A DNA stretch of 64,000 nucleotides, taken from the NCBI GenBank assembly GCA_018806915.1, contig JAGKQI010000049.1:434001-498000 (forward strand), given 5' to 3'. The translations under genes were made by a program, and so were the position numbers. Positions within the stretch are counted from its first letter, which is position 1. The number at the start of each line of letters is the position of its first letter. This document shows positions 27,536 through 38,128 of the stretch, in pieces. The notes below the pieces were generated by a model that saw nothing but the letters and a program-made list of their open reading frames with translations, searched no databases and was not told the origin of the DNA. This DNA comes from Phytophthora colocasiae (lineage: Eukaryota > Oomycota > Peronosporomycetes > Peronosporales > Peronosporaceae).

Positions 27536-29440
27536 ATGGGTAAATCCCGTCTCCCTTCCGACGAGCAGAAGCTGCTGAAGCGGCTCATGGAGCGCTACGC
27601 AGAGGAGGAATCCGACACGGAAGAAGCCACGGTCAGTGCCCAAGAAGCGTTCTGGTCTGAGATGCGCGAAGTGTTGAGCGTTAACGAGAGTTCCGCCGGG
27701 CTGGACATTCTGGATGACGTCGCAGAAGCAGTGATTGACCAGACCGGGGCGGCTTCGGACGCATTTAGCGGCCCCATCCTCATCCTCCCCAAGCCCACGC
27801 GTCAAAAGGCCAGCAGGCGTCCCGAAAACCATCCGCGGTTTGCAAATAACAGTTCCAAGACTTCTTCGTCCACCGAGTCGTCGCCTAGGAACGCTCCGAG
27901 GTCCAAGCCAAAGTCGCCCAAGAAGAGGAAGGAGCGATCTACAGGTGGGTCGTCGGCGTCGCAGTCGTCGCCTCGCAAAACTCCATATTTTACAGAAGCG
28001 TTGGCGGATACTACGCCTCAAGAAATTCGTGACGACTTGGAGGATTTGTATCGTCGAGCGGCTCGTTCGGACCGTTCCACTTTCCAATTAGCGTTCCCCT
28101 GGGAGGGTTCTCGTCTCTGGTATGACCCAGAGGAATACCCTCACGTGTATACGGCTCACTGGCGTTGGTGGAATCGTGACCGGCAGGTGTTCTTTGACTG
28201 GCAGCTTCACGTCCCGCTGAAAACTCAAGCCGCCCAGACTCGTCGCAGGAAGCAGAAGATGGAGGCGGCCGCACGTCGCATCGAGTTTCTCTCTTTCTGT
28301 ATCAAGACCTGGGGCTTTTATAACTTCCTGGAGCTCATGGAGAATTGTGACGACTCGAAGACGTTGATGTGGTGGGGAGGTCAACCAGGGCGCAACCAGT
28401 CCCGAGGGCCTGGATACCATGGACCAGTGATCGAGAGCCTTTCGTTTTTCCGCCGACGCGACGCCGAGGAGTACGCTTCCAAGGTCAAGAACGCTTTGAA
28501 ACCGTTCAAGTTAAATGAGGGTGGCTTCACAAGCGTTACCAATCTTTTGCTGTGGGCCGATGCCTTGGATCCTGACCATCATCGCCCCGAAAGTCGTCTC
28601 GACGATCGAGCCCTCGCTCTCGTCCTCATCGATCTTCAGTCCGACCGCCAGCCCCGCCCCGGCTGGGCAAACAGCAACAAGGAAGGCGTGTGGGCGGTCC
28701 TTCGCAAGTGCACTCGGATTATCGACTTGGCTAGGGTCCTTGTCAAGCAGTTGCAAGCCGGGACGTATAAGACGCCCGTCGTTAAGGCTTTCGACCCTAC
28801 GGAGATCAAGCCTTCCTACGACCAGTTCAAGATCAAGGGTTGTCCTTCGGCGCATGGGTCGGGAAGTGTAGCAGCGAGTCGTATGGTACCAACCTTCTAC
28901 AAGGCAGCCAAGCCCAAGTCGGCCAAGACCAGAGCAAACGACCTTAGCGTGGTCCCTGACACCTCCACGGGAATGACGGCCACGCCTCCCAAGAATCCCA
29001 AGCCCGCCGGACCCAAGTCCACCCAGGCCCCTCCGAGCAAGACCGTTCCCGGGAACGCTTCAAGCTCCGACTCAAGCTCGGCAACCAGCAAGTCTCAGGA
29101 CGCTTCTCCAGCCGAGTCCTCCCCGAAGGATACCTCGTCCAGCGGGTCCGAGCCGAAGCCGTCGTCAGCCAGCAAGCCGGCAGCCGATCCCCCCAGCAGC
29201 CCTCCGGCATCGCCTCACTCGTCACCCAAGCCGAAGTCCAAGGACGGGGCCTCAGGGTCCGGTAAGAAGTCGGCTTCTTCTCAATCGGGCGACAACTCTG
29301 AGGACGAGGCCAGTGACGAGAGCGACAGCGAGGCCAGCGACAACGACGATGAGGTCTCTGACTACGAGCCGCACTCCGACTCGGAAGAAGAGAAGCCGCC
29401 GGCCAAGAAGCAGAAGGTCCAGGACTCGTCGGCTTCGTAG
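27536..29440 (+). CDS. Element C antisense ORF, 634 aa
   Basis: Reads against gag-pol inside the element. The first 140 residues are acidic and Ser/Lys-rich. Residues about 150-420 look globular, with many Trp and Tyr (WEGSRLWYDPEEYPHVYTAHW, FDWQLHVPL, FLSFCIKTWGFYNFLELMEN, TLMWWGGQPGRN, VWAVLRKCTRIIDLARVLVK). The last 200 residues are a Ser/Pro/Lys then Asp/Glu-rich tail ending in a KKQK basic patch. I recognise no family and no RT, transposase or chromodomain signature. A folded core with disordered tails argues for a real protein. It has no visible similarity to the antisense ORF of element B. Confidence 0.75.
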   Translation: MGKSRLPSDEQKLLKRLMERYAEEESDTEEATVSAQEAFWSEMREVLSVNESSAGLDILDDVAEAVIDQTGAASDAFSGPILILPKPTRQKASRRPENHPRFANNSSKTSSSTESSPRNAPRSKPKSPKKRKERSTGGSSASQSSPRKTPYFTEALADTTPQEIRDDLEDLYRRAARSDRSTFQLAFPWEGSRLWYDPEEYPHVYTAHWRWWNRDRQVFFDWQLHVPLKTQAAQTRRRKQKMEAAARRIEFLSFCIKTWGFYNFLELMENCDDSKTLMWWGGQPGRNQSRGPGYHGPVIESLSFFRRRDAEEYASKVKNALKPFKLNEGGFTSVTNLLLWADALDPDHHRPESRLDDRALALVLIDLQSDRQPRPGWANSNKEGVWAVLRKCTRIIDLARVLVKQLQAGTYKTPVVKAFDPTEIKPSYDQFKIKGCPSAHGSGSVAASRMVPTFYKAAKPKSAKTRANDLSVVPDTSTGMTATPPKNPKPAGPKSTQAPPSKTVPGNASSSDSSSATSKSQDASPAESSPKDTSSSGSEPKPSSASKPAADPPSSPPASPHSSPKPKSKDGASGSGKKSASSQSGDNSEDEASDESDSEASDNDDEVSDYEPHSDSEEEKPPAKKQKVQDSSAS

Positions 29441-29716
29441 GTCTCTAACTGCCCGTTTCATTCTTTTATCTTTTCATGTTCAGGAACGGTAGCTAAGCGT
29501 TCTCCACTTAAGCGTAATAACCGTAATTTCCATATCCACTAAGCGTTCCCCGATACCGTTCCCAAATTCGTAATTCCCCAAAAATATAAACACGGCTTCC
29601 AGCCGTGCGTGCAATAAAAGTAATTCAAATCCAAAGTTCTCCACGGAGAACAACCGTTCCTTTCGCCTCCCTTCTCCCGTCTTGACTCTATTCAGAGCAA
29701 GACCAGCTACGCTCTT
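29441..29716. other. Convergent gap between pol end and antisense ORF end
   Basis: 276 bp where pol (minus) and the antisense ORF (plus) end towards each other. It holds several AAGCGTTC and ACCGTTCC words and AATAAA-like A-rich sequence at about 29612, but no ORF. Confidence 0.5.
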
Positions 29717-31951
29717 TTAGAAGAGCATGCTATCCTCGTCGACAGCGACGTTAGCCTCGGCTAACCGTGCACTGCGACGAAGTTCAGGGAGTCCCTTCTC
29801 CGTGCGTCGAGCGTTCTCGAACGCTTTGATCAGAACGTCGTAGTTCGGGAGAAGCGTTCCAGCAGGCCTCCACGCGACCTCGTAGGTGGCTAAGAGCACC
29901 AAGTATTGCGTGACGCCCTTCTCCTTCCTCCTAGCCAGAATGTCCACTACCGGCGTGTCAGCCCCCGACAGAGCCGTCTCCTCACCCCCAATTACTAAGC
30001 GTTCCACATAGCTCGTAGAAGGGAGGTCGTCTTCCTCGAGAGGACCCTCGTCGTCGACACCCGGCCGGCTGACGATCCCATCCGGTACTTCCGTAGGGAA
30101 CGGTCTGCTCCACCGTCCCTGGAAACGCTTCAGGCGATTCACATTGATGCTCACCACGCGGTTGGGGTGCGAAGGGATCGCAATTCGGTAAGTGTTCTCC
30201 CCCACAGTACTCACGACACGGTACGGACCGTGCCACGAGAACGCTAATTTCTTGGTCGTGCGTTCGCCTCGACGAGCACGGAAGTATTGGTACACCCACA
30301 CCGGGTCCCCAACTTCAAACTTAGTCTCCACTCGGCCCGGTCGGAGGACATACCGGTCTTGGGCCTTCAGAAGCTGTCGCTCAACCATTCGTCGAGTGTC
30401 CCTCAGAGAGAGATAAAGACGCCGGCGGTACGCGGCGACTTCGTTACTCTTCCACTTGTTATCCGTGTTCAGGAACGCTAAGTCCAGCGGGAGCACGGGG
30501 TCTCGGCCATAAAGGCTAAAGAACGGTGAGTCCTTCAGCGACTCATGATAGGAGGTCCGGTACGCAAACAGGACCCGAGGCAGATACAGATCCCAATCGG
30601 TCTGCGCTTCGTTCACAAACATTTTCAGCATTCCAATAAGCGTTCCATTGAAGCGTTCCACAAGTCCTTGGGTCTGCGGGTGGTACGCTGCCCCGAACAA
30701 CTTCTTAATACCAAGCGTCTCGTAGAAGGATCTAGCCAGCTCCGAGATGAAGTTGGACCCTTGGTCGCTCAACAACCGCTCCGGGACCCCGTGTCTCGAA
30801 ATGACCTCGTTCACCATAGTTTCCACAAACGTTACCGTGTCTAAAGCTCCGATAGCGAACGCTTCCACCCATCGAGTGAAATAGTCGGCGAACACTAGAA
30901 TAAATTTGTTTCCACGAGGCGTGGTGACCAACGGTCCAATAGCGTCCACCACCAGTAGAGAGAACGGTCCCGACAGTTCCTGGACCGGCATTCTCTGCAT
31001 CAAACCGTTCTTCCAAGGACGGTACCCTTTTCCACTCCCGCACACCGTGCATTCCCTGACGTACTCAGCCACATCACTTTTCCATCCATGCCAGAACGCA
31101 TGTTTCCTAACCTTGTCCAGCGTTTTCGTAACGCCTACGTGCGCCGCTAGCACGTCGGTATGACAGTGGTGTAGAACGGTAGAAATGAACGGTAACGGTA
31201 TAACCGGAACTTCGATAGAGCTAGCAGGCCCGGCTCGAGCCTTGAGGTAGACTTTTCTCATCAGCACGCCGTTCTTCACTTCATAATTAGGCGCCATAAG
31301 AAGCGTCCGCGCCCTCAACTGCGGGTCGAGGGCCAATGCACCATTCTTCAAATAGGCGATCATTGCCATGATCCAAGAGGTACGCTTCTGCTCCTCGATG
31401 AAGCGTTCCTGCTGAAGTCCAAACAAGTCCACCGGCGAAACCATTAGCTGTTCCTCGGGAGCGTTCGGGTGGGAGCGCCGAGGCGACCCCCCGACTTCAG
31501 TGGAACCACGTCCCTCTCGCGTGGCTTCTGAGGCTCCAGCAGGAAGCGTTCCATCGACCGGAACCGTTCCGACTTCTGGAACCGTTCCCGGATCAGCGTT
31601 CCTACCTTCTCCTTCTTCCTCGGAACCGTTCCCATCGGAACGCGCTTCGTTCAGCAAGTCAGCCATTGTCACGGCGTTGATGGTGTCGGCGTGCAGCCGT
31701 GAAAGTCCATCCACGTGACCCATCGCGGTCCCCGGTTTATGGAATACTTTGAAGCGTAGCTGCGAGAGCTCCATCGCCCAGCGTGCCAGTTTAGCGTTAC
31801 TGGTACGGTTCTTCTCGTCGAATACCCACGTCAACGCCTTGTGGTCCGTATACAAATCGAACTCGCGACGATCCAAATAACAGCGGAACTTCCTCGTGGC
31901 CCATACAATTCCCCAACATTCGATCTCTGAAGTTCCGTTGGTCTTGTTGAC
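29717..31951 (-). CDS. Element C RNase H end and integrase
   Basis: After the stop the frame gives TSEIECWGIVWATRKFRCYL and DLYTDHKALTWVF (RNase H end), then integrase: H-H-C-C zinc site (CHTDVLAAHVGVTK...CTVCGSGKG), catalytic Asp in VVDAIGP, Asp in LSDQGSNF and Glu in LVERFNGTL. An SH3-like tail follows (KFEVGDPVWVYQYF, FSWHGPYRVVSTVG). The C-terminal region QYLVLLATYEVAWRPAGTL resembles a diverged chromodomain-like fold. All catalytic residues are present. The stop is TAA at 29717-29719. Confidence 0.9.
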   Translation of the reverse strand, partial: VNKTNGTSEIECWGIVWATRKFRCYLDRREFDLYTDHKALTWVFDEKNRTSNAKLARWAMELSQLRFKVFHKPGTAMGHVDGLSRLHADTINAVTMADLLNEARSDGNGSEEEGEGRNADPGTVPEVGTVPVDGTLPAGASEATREGRGSTEVGGSPRRSHPNAPEEQLMVSPVDLFGLQQERFIEEQKRTSWIMAMIAYLKNGALALDPQLRARTLLMAPNYEVKNGVLMRKVYLKARAGPASSIEVPVIPLPFISTVLHHCHTDVLAAHVGVTKTLDKVRKHAFWHGWKSDVAEYVRECTVCGSGKGYRPWKNGLMQRMPVQELSGPFSLLVVDAIGPLVTTPRGNKFILVFADYFTRWVEAFAIGALDTVTFVETMVNEVISRHGVPERLLSDQGSNFISELARSFYETLGIKKLFGAAYHPQTQGLVERFNGTLIGMLKMFVNEAQTDWDLYLPRVLFAYRTSYHESLKDSPFFSLYGRDPVLPLDLAFLNTDNKWKSNEVAAYRRRLYLSLRDTRRMVERQLLKAQDRYVLRPGRVETKFEVGDPVWVYQYFRARRGERTTKKLAFSWHGPYRVVSTVGENTYRIAIPSHPNRVVSINVNRLKRFQGRWSRPFPTEVPDGIVSRPGVDDEGPLEEDDLPSTSYVERLVIGGEETALSGADTPVVDILARRKEKGVTQYLVLLATYEVAWRPAGTLLPNYDVLIKAFENARRTEKGLPELRRSARLAEANVAVDEDSMLF

Positions 31952-32671
31952 CTAATTCTTCTCGGATCCAACGAGCAATTTGCTCGCATACGCTATCACT
32001 CGCTCCCGTCCGTCCACGGTCTGCATTAGGCACGCTCCAATAGCCGTCGTGGAAGAGTCCACGTACAATTTGAAACGCTTCGAGAAATCCGGGTACACCA
32101 GGATCGGGGGTTCCACTAGTCTCCGTTTCAATTGTCGGAACGCTGACTCACAGTCCTCTGACCACTCGAACGGAACGCCTTTTCCTTTTAAGCGTTCTAT
32201 GGGAGCGGTGATTGCAGCGTACCCCGGAATGTACCGTCGGAAATAACTAGTCAGTCCTAGGAACGCTCGAACGGTATGCAAGTCGTGCGGGTTCTTCAAA
32301 GTCATCACCGACTTCACCTTCTCCGGGTTGGGCAGTATCCCTGAAGGCGTTACTATGTGCCCTAGGAACGCTACTTGGTCGCGTCCCCACTTGCACTTCT
32401 TCATTTTGAGTTTAAACCCTGCCGCACGGAACCGTTCCAAGACTTGTTTTAACCGTACCAAGTGGGTAGGAAAGTCCTCGCTGAACACCACACAATCATC
32501 GAGATACACCAAGCAAGTTCGCCACTTGAGATCCACTAGCACGTTCTCCATTAGTCGTTCGAAAGCCGGAACCGCGTTGCATAAGCCGAAGGGCATCACC
32601 AACCATTCGAACAGTCCATACTTGCAGGTGAACGCTGTTTTCTCCACGCTTCCTTTGGCCATCGGAACGTT
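31952..32671 (-). pseudogene. Element C RT catalytic part and RNase H start
   Basis: Continues the RT: VPMAKGSVEKTAF, EWLVMPFGLCNAVPAFERLM, and the catalytic TCLVYLDDCVVF (YLDD). The thumb and connection include HIVTPSGILPNPEKV and VRAFLGLTSYFRRYIPGYA. RNase H begins with FKLYVDSSTTAIGACLMQ. It stops at TAG 31952-31954 after GSEKN, again where Trp is expected. A complete enzyme would need both stops reverted or read through. Confidence 0.88.
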
Positions 32672-35083
32672 CTAATACCCAGAGGCGATGTCCATAGTAG
32701 AAAACAGTTTAGCGTTCCCCAGAACGTCCAAGATGTCATCAATTAGCGGCATCGGGTAGCAGTCCTTAATAGTAACGGCGTTCAGCCTCCGATAGTCAAT
32801 GCAGAAGCGTATCCCGCCATCAGGCTTCCGTATCATAAGCACCGGACTCGCCCACGGGCTCGAGGACGGTTGTATTATCCCCAAATCGAGATATTTCTGG
32901 ATCTCAGCTTCCATCACATCACCTTCGGCCTTAGAAACCCGGTACGGTCTCTGCTTGATTGGAGCATTGTCTCCTGTATCTATAGAGAACTCTAGAAGGT
33001 TGGTCCGACCTGGCTTCATCGAGGTTTCCACAAACATGTCAGCGAAAGACTCCAATAGAGAAGAGAACAGCCCTTGCTGCTCAGAGCTCAACTTCGATCC
33101 CGTAAAGTCCACCTTAAACTCTTGTCGTAACGCTTCGTCCAAGGCAGGCATGGGGTCTCGGGACGGTTCAGAACGCGAATTAACTGTTCCCAGCACGGAA
33201 CTTACCCAATCCGTTCCATTGGCGGAAGCGTTCCGGTCATCCACATTGTTCTTCTCGTAAGCAAAGGCGGTCGCCGGCACTACCGTAGCCGCGGCAATAA
33301 GCGTTCCCTTTTTAATGATCACGTCTTCCTCCGAAGCGTTACACACTTCCACCACGACCTTGCCTTCCTTCACAGTACACAGCGTTCGAGCCACTTTCAC
33401 GGTGTCATCCAAATCCACATATCCTTCGACGAGCACAGTAGAGTCATCGGCCGCTTTTCCTTGCACATCGGTCACCACCAACGCTTGCCCTCCAGGACAT
33501 AACCGTACAGTAGAGCTAATACGAGTGGTGTACATTTCCTCCACCCGAGGCGACCCGATGGCGAACGCTTCTCCAGTGTCCTTAAGCGTTACCGTACTTT
33601 CATCCAAGTCGACGACGGCTCGGTACGCTCTAAGCGTGTCCGTTCCAAGGATCACATCCACATGCAGCTTCTCAATTACCACGAACGGCCGAATTAGCTC
33701 CTTCGACCCCAGTCGCATGGGTAGGCGGACGATTCCCTTAACTCGTAACGCTTGACCCGACACGCCTTTCAGTTCCTGAGGGTACGGTTCCAATGGAGCG
33801 TCCGTCATCCCCAACCTCTTCAGCACGCGGTTGTCGATTAGACTGGCAACAGCTCCTGAATCGATGAGCATAGCGGTAGGCAGACAGTCGATATAGCCCG
33901 TAGAGACGGCCTCCACCCCACCCACAGAACCGATACTACGTTTGCCTTCTGGAACGACTGCGTCGTCTCCATCCTCACTGAGCACTTCGGATTCGGACAC
34001 TCCGCTCAGTTCCTCTGGCTCAGGACTCTTGGCCGTCGCATCCGACACTGCGTGGGCGTACTCGTACATGCCTCCCGGCTGATCTTCACTTGAGCTAAGC
34101 GTTCCCAACGCTTCGGAACGGTTAGCAAGTAACGCAGAATGGTCAAATCGGACGTTGCAGATGCGACCTCGTCGCGAAGAACGCTTAGACGAAATGCGAC
34201 ACAGTTCGCACGTAGGAGTACGATCCGTTAGCTTCCTGCGAATCCCGTCGGAGTCCAGCACGTATCGGTACTTAATTCCTTGTATCAAAATGTCCACGAT
34301 ACTCTTCTCCAAGTGATCCACGGAACGCTCCAAGTACGCCCTTGCTCGCATTTCAAGTTCCTTCTCCTTCAGAAGGAACTCTCGACTATACTTCTCGCGG
34401 GGATCCCTCCGGTCACTCAGTTTCATCTGGCAGGTGCCGCACGGTCGAGGGTCTAGCGTCTCCTCCTCGAACACCAGTTGGTGAACGATTCGTCGAATAA
34501 GTCCTCTCCACTGGTGTCGAACGCTTCGACGGGCCTTCTCAGGAACGCTTGATAACCGTTCCGTAATTTCTCTAGGCTTTCGATTCACAAGAGGGAGTCC
34601 AATGTTGTCGAGAATCGTCACAGGGTTTGCTTCCTCCTTGGGCTTTGCGAACTTCTTCGCCCTAGCCTTTTCACGCTTATGCGATCTTCGGTGTTTCTTC
34701 TTTCTCCCAGGGTAATCCTTCGCGTCCAAGTAACCATCAGCGTTATACAGAACGCTTGCCACAGCGTTCCCTTCGGTCGGAGTTTCACTAAAGTTTCGGT
34801 TCGCACGCTTGGCAGCTTCGGACGACGCTAGCGTGGAAGCGTACCATCTTATCCAGTACTCAGGGGTCGATAGTTCTCCAGGCGAAGAATCTCGCGTCTT
34901 CTCAAGGGTTTCTTCTGGTATGTTAAGAATACAACTCAACTCCTTCAACGACAGCTCCTTCTTCTGTTCAGCGCTGGCCTTCACGCGCCTCTTCAGTTCG
35001 ACTTCGTCCAGGGGGAATAAGCGTTCCTCCAACTCCTTTTCGTACTCTTCCTTCTCTTCGTCGATGGGCGACTCGGCTCCATC
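32672..35083 (-). pseudogene. Element C protease and RT N-terminal part
   Basis: After a charged N-terminal region with a CX2C...CX2C-like pair (CGTCQMKL, TCELCRIS) comes a retropepsin: AMLIDSGAVASLIDNRVL (active-site DSGA) and LHVDVILGTDTL. RT starts with DLGIIQPSSSPWASPVLMI, IRFCIDYRRLNAVTIKD and STMDIASGY, then the frame stops with TAG at 32672-32674. Family members have Trp at this place (GYW), so TGG to TAG is the likely change. The frame continues beyond without shift. Confidence 0.88.
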
Positions 35084-36127
35084 TTAAAGGGCGTCCAATT
35101 CTTCAGCCGAGAAGAGTCTAGTAGAGGGGCGCCCTTCCACAGCAGGTGTCTCTTCGGGCGGCGGTTCGGGTTCGATTACCGCAGGCGTTACACTGCGACC
35201 GTTAGTTGAGCCCTCCGCCTCGGGAACGGTGCCAACCGTTCCGCCAACAGCTTTCTCTTTTTCTGGCAGGTCTATTCCAGCCAGTCCGCCAGCGTCCTCC
35301 GTAGAGATAGCTTCTTCCTTGAGCCTCACCGCGTCATCGCCTTCACCGGGATCGGGAGGCGGCCTTTCTTGCTCTTCCGTCGCTTCTTCTCTTCGGGAGT
35401 CTTCATCCTCGGAAGCGTTCTCCGTTCCCTTTTTACCCGAATCCATGAACTGCACGTGCACTACTTCACGCTTCCCCTTAGGTTTGTAGGGTGGCCACTG
35501 GAACAACACCCGTACCGCACTCACATCACTCTCGAACCGTTCCTCCAAAGCTCTTATAACCTCTGGCTTCAGGGACCCCCGTTCGGTTTCTGAGGGGTAC
35601 GGTTCTTCTGTTCCACCGTTCCCACTTTCCTCACTTTCAGTCGTTGTCCGTTCTCCGTGCTCTTCTTTCCGTTCTTCATCGTTCATGGTTTCTTCCTCAT
35701 GCGGCTCCCTATCTTCCGTGCAAACGCTGCTCGCCATCCTAGCGGACGCCGTCACCTCGACAGGCTGTCCCTCTTCCAGGCTGGCCATCTCCTTGTAGTC
35801 AGCATAGTAGTCGCAAAAATAGTCCTCCTCTTCAGTGGTAGCCTCTGCTACTCGACTCTCCAATGGCAATAAAGCTTCCGCCATCGTGTTCTCCTCTTCT
35901 CGCGTATTCCCCGCGCGATAATCGTAGATAAATTCCCTTCTTGTAACGCTCTTTCTTTCCGCCCCAGATGAGCTCCCGCGCTCGTCTTCCTCAGCGGAAC
36001 GCTCCGTCCCGTTCTCTTCTTCGATATTCGTCATTTTCACATCCGTTTCAATCCGTTCACTCACGCTCCTTAAAGAGTTAACCGTTCTTTCTTCGCCCGG
36101 GTACGCTTCGACTTCATCCAGTTCCAA
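35084..36127 (-). CDS. Element C acidic Gag-Pol linker
   Basis: 347 residues in phase with gag and pol, dominated by Glu/Asp/Ser (for example EEDERGSSSGAE, REEENTMAEALL) with one more ordered block, ALEERFESDVSAVRVLFQWPP. It ends at TAA 35084-35086 after LDAL; the frame continues directly with DGAESPIDEEKEEYEKELEE. I recognise no family. Long acidic linkers between Gag and protease occur in large Gypsy elements. Confidence 0.6.
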   Translation of the reverse strand: MELDEVEAYPGEERTVNSLRSVSERIETDVKMTNIEEENGTERSAEEDERGSSSGAERKSVTRREFIYDYRAGNTREEENTMAEALLPLESRVAEATTEEEDYFCDYYADYKEMASLEEGQPVEVTASARMASSVCTEDREPHEEETMNDEERKEEHGERTTTESEESGNGGTEEPYPSETERGSLKPEVIRALEERFESDVSAVRVLFQWPPYKPKGKREVVHVQFMDSGKKGTENASEDEDSRREEATEEQERPPPDPGEGDDAVRLKEEAISTEDAGGLAGIDLPEKEKAVGGTVGTVPEAEGSTNGRSVTPAVIEPEPPPEETPAVEGRPSTRLFSAEELDAL

Positions 36128-36205
36128 TATAGAAGCGTTCCCAGGGGTGTCATCACTTAGACAAGAAGAAGGGTCGACACTCCCTTCCCCTTCCTCCTGC
36201 CCCCA

Positions 36206-38128
36206 TCATTGGCGACCCGCAGATGAGTCCCCTCCGGCCGTGGCTCCGGTCTTCTCCTGGACGGAGAGTCGAGAGAGAAGTAGCTTTGTAGGGCAGTTGG
36301 CCACCCGATGGTCAGGACTATCGCACAGGAAACAGGTACGCTTATAACCGTTCTGAGTACGGTTGGTGGCCTGCTGAGAGGAACGGTTCGATTGATTCTG
36401 TCCACGGGGCTGTTCGCACTCCACGTAGACATGTCCCTTTGTCTGACAATTCGAGCAGACAGCGTTACCACGACGGCAACTGAGTCGGTTGCATCCTAGC
36501 GTATGGCAGCGACCACACACGACCTGACCTTCCTGGGTGTGCATGTCGGGGCCCTAGCGAATTCCTCTAACGGGGGTTTCAGGCGCCACCGCCGCCACGG
36601 TCGTCGAAGCGTGTCCAAGCGCAGGGTCTTCGTAATGTGCCACCGCAATCGTCGGAGTAGCGTTCTGAGGAACGCTCTTCTGAGCGTACTGCTGCTGCTG
36701 CTGCTGTGCCAGCATGTGCTGCGTTTGTTGCATTAGCGTGAGCATTTGTTGCATCATTGCGTTCTCAGAGCTCTTCGATTGAGGAGTGTCCTCAAAGTCA
36801 GCGTCATTCTCCACGGGAATGTGCATATTCTTGTAGAGCAGAACCGTTACCGCTTGCGGAATTGAGTCAACCATAGCGTTCGATAGCGTAGCCTTCCATT
36901 CGCGATTGCGCAAGCCCGACAGGAAATATTGGTATCTTATGTCGGAGTCATAGCACCGAGCATCGTCACACAACCTTGAAATCAAGTCTCCCCAAACCTC
37001 GGCTGACATCCCACGTGACCGAGTCGTCTTCTTCAAAAGTTCAATTCGCTGCTGAGGCGTCTGGCAGATAAACTGGTTATAGAAACGAGTCTTAAGAGTG
37101 TCAAAGTCGTCGATACGCGAATGCACCCACCACTGTTCTCCTGTCTTGCCCTTCAAACATTCACGGAACGCACCCAGTCGAAGCGTGTCATCCAAACCCT
37201 CCGTGGCACGCTCGAACGCTTCCCAAAAGCTTCCCGCTCGCTCTGCCGTAGAATCATCCGAGTAGAACGGTTGTAGCATCCTGATAGCGTTCCGGATACT
37301 AGTTGGCATCCCCAAAGGTGCTTGCTGCGGCCGTCCCGAAGGCACGGGGTGCTCATACCGAGGTGGAGCTTGTTCATAAGCGTTCCTAGTCCAACTCTCG
37401 CGTGGTGGCGCGGAGATAGGAACGCTTCCGGGTCCGAACGGTTGGGTTGGGTACGATGTGGCGGCACTTGTCACGGTAGGCTGAGGCCTGGGTCGTTCTC
37501 CACTGACATGACTCCGCAGTATCGGCGCCTCTTCTCGACGTAGTTGTCCAACTGACGAGGCCGCGGAGGCTCCAGGAGGCAAACCGGCCGACTGCGGTTG
37601 CGACACAGGGAACGGTTGCGAGGCCATTAAGAACGGTTGCGAATCCACGGCTGGATAATGCATCGGAAGCGTTCTCGGAACGCTAGTCGACGCGGGAGTC
37701 TGGACGGCATAAGCGGGGGTCGTCATATACGAAGCCGGCGGTGTCCGAACGTGAGCCGAAAATAAGCCCTTCAGCCCGTAGTCCGCCGGACTTGAAAGGT
37801 CCTTCATCGTAACATTGCGGTAACTCGCTATAGCCCCTCTCGTTTGAGGCGTTCTCGTCGAGTGCGGAGCGTTCTCCACATACTCACTTGTTCCAGTCCA
37901 GGTCGGGATGGATGGTCGGAACGCTCCTCCAGGGAACGCTTGCGTCGAGGGATTAGCGTACCCCTGGGTCCATGGGGCTGGAACGGTTTGCTCCTCTCTT
38001 GGGGCGGCCCACGTCAGAGGAGGTCTCGAAACAGTCTGCTCCGAGGGCAGATATCCCATCATCTCGTAGTAGCTTCTAGGCGGGGGAACCGTACGTTGGG
38101 GCCTACTCCCAGCAGGGCCTTCCGGCAT
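36206..38128 (-). pseudogene. Element C Gag with two in-frame stops
   Basis: ATG 38128 starts a Pro/Ser-rich N-terminal region. The capsid-like core follows (SFWEAFERATEGLDDTLRL, FRECLKGKTGEQWW, FYNQFICQTPQQRIELL), then a Gln-rich stretch and, after an in-frame TAG at 36554-36556, a set of Cys motifs: CSNCQTKGHVYVEC and CFLCDSPDHRVANC (both CX2CX4HX4C) and a variant CGRCHTLGCNRLSC. A TGA at 36206-36208 then separates this from the pol frame, which continues in the same phase. Both stops differ by one transition from sense codons. Confidence 0.85.

Noticed and set aside
29717..38128. Programmed read-through of stops in element C
   Set aside because: Five stops of all three kinds, two at conserved Trp codons, are better explained as mutations; no common context around them.
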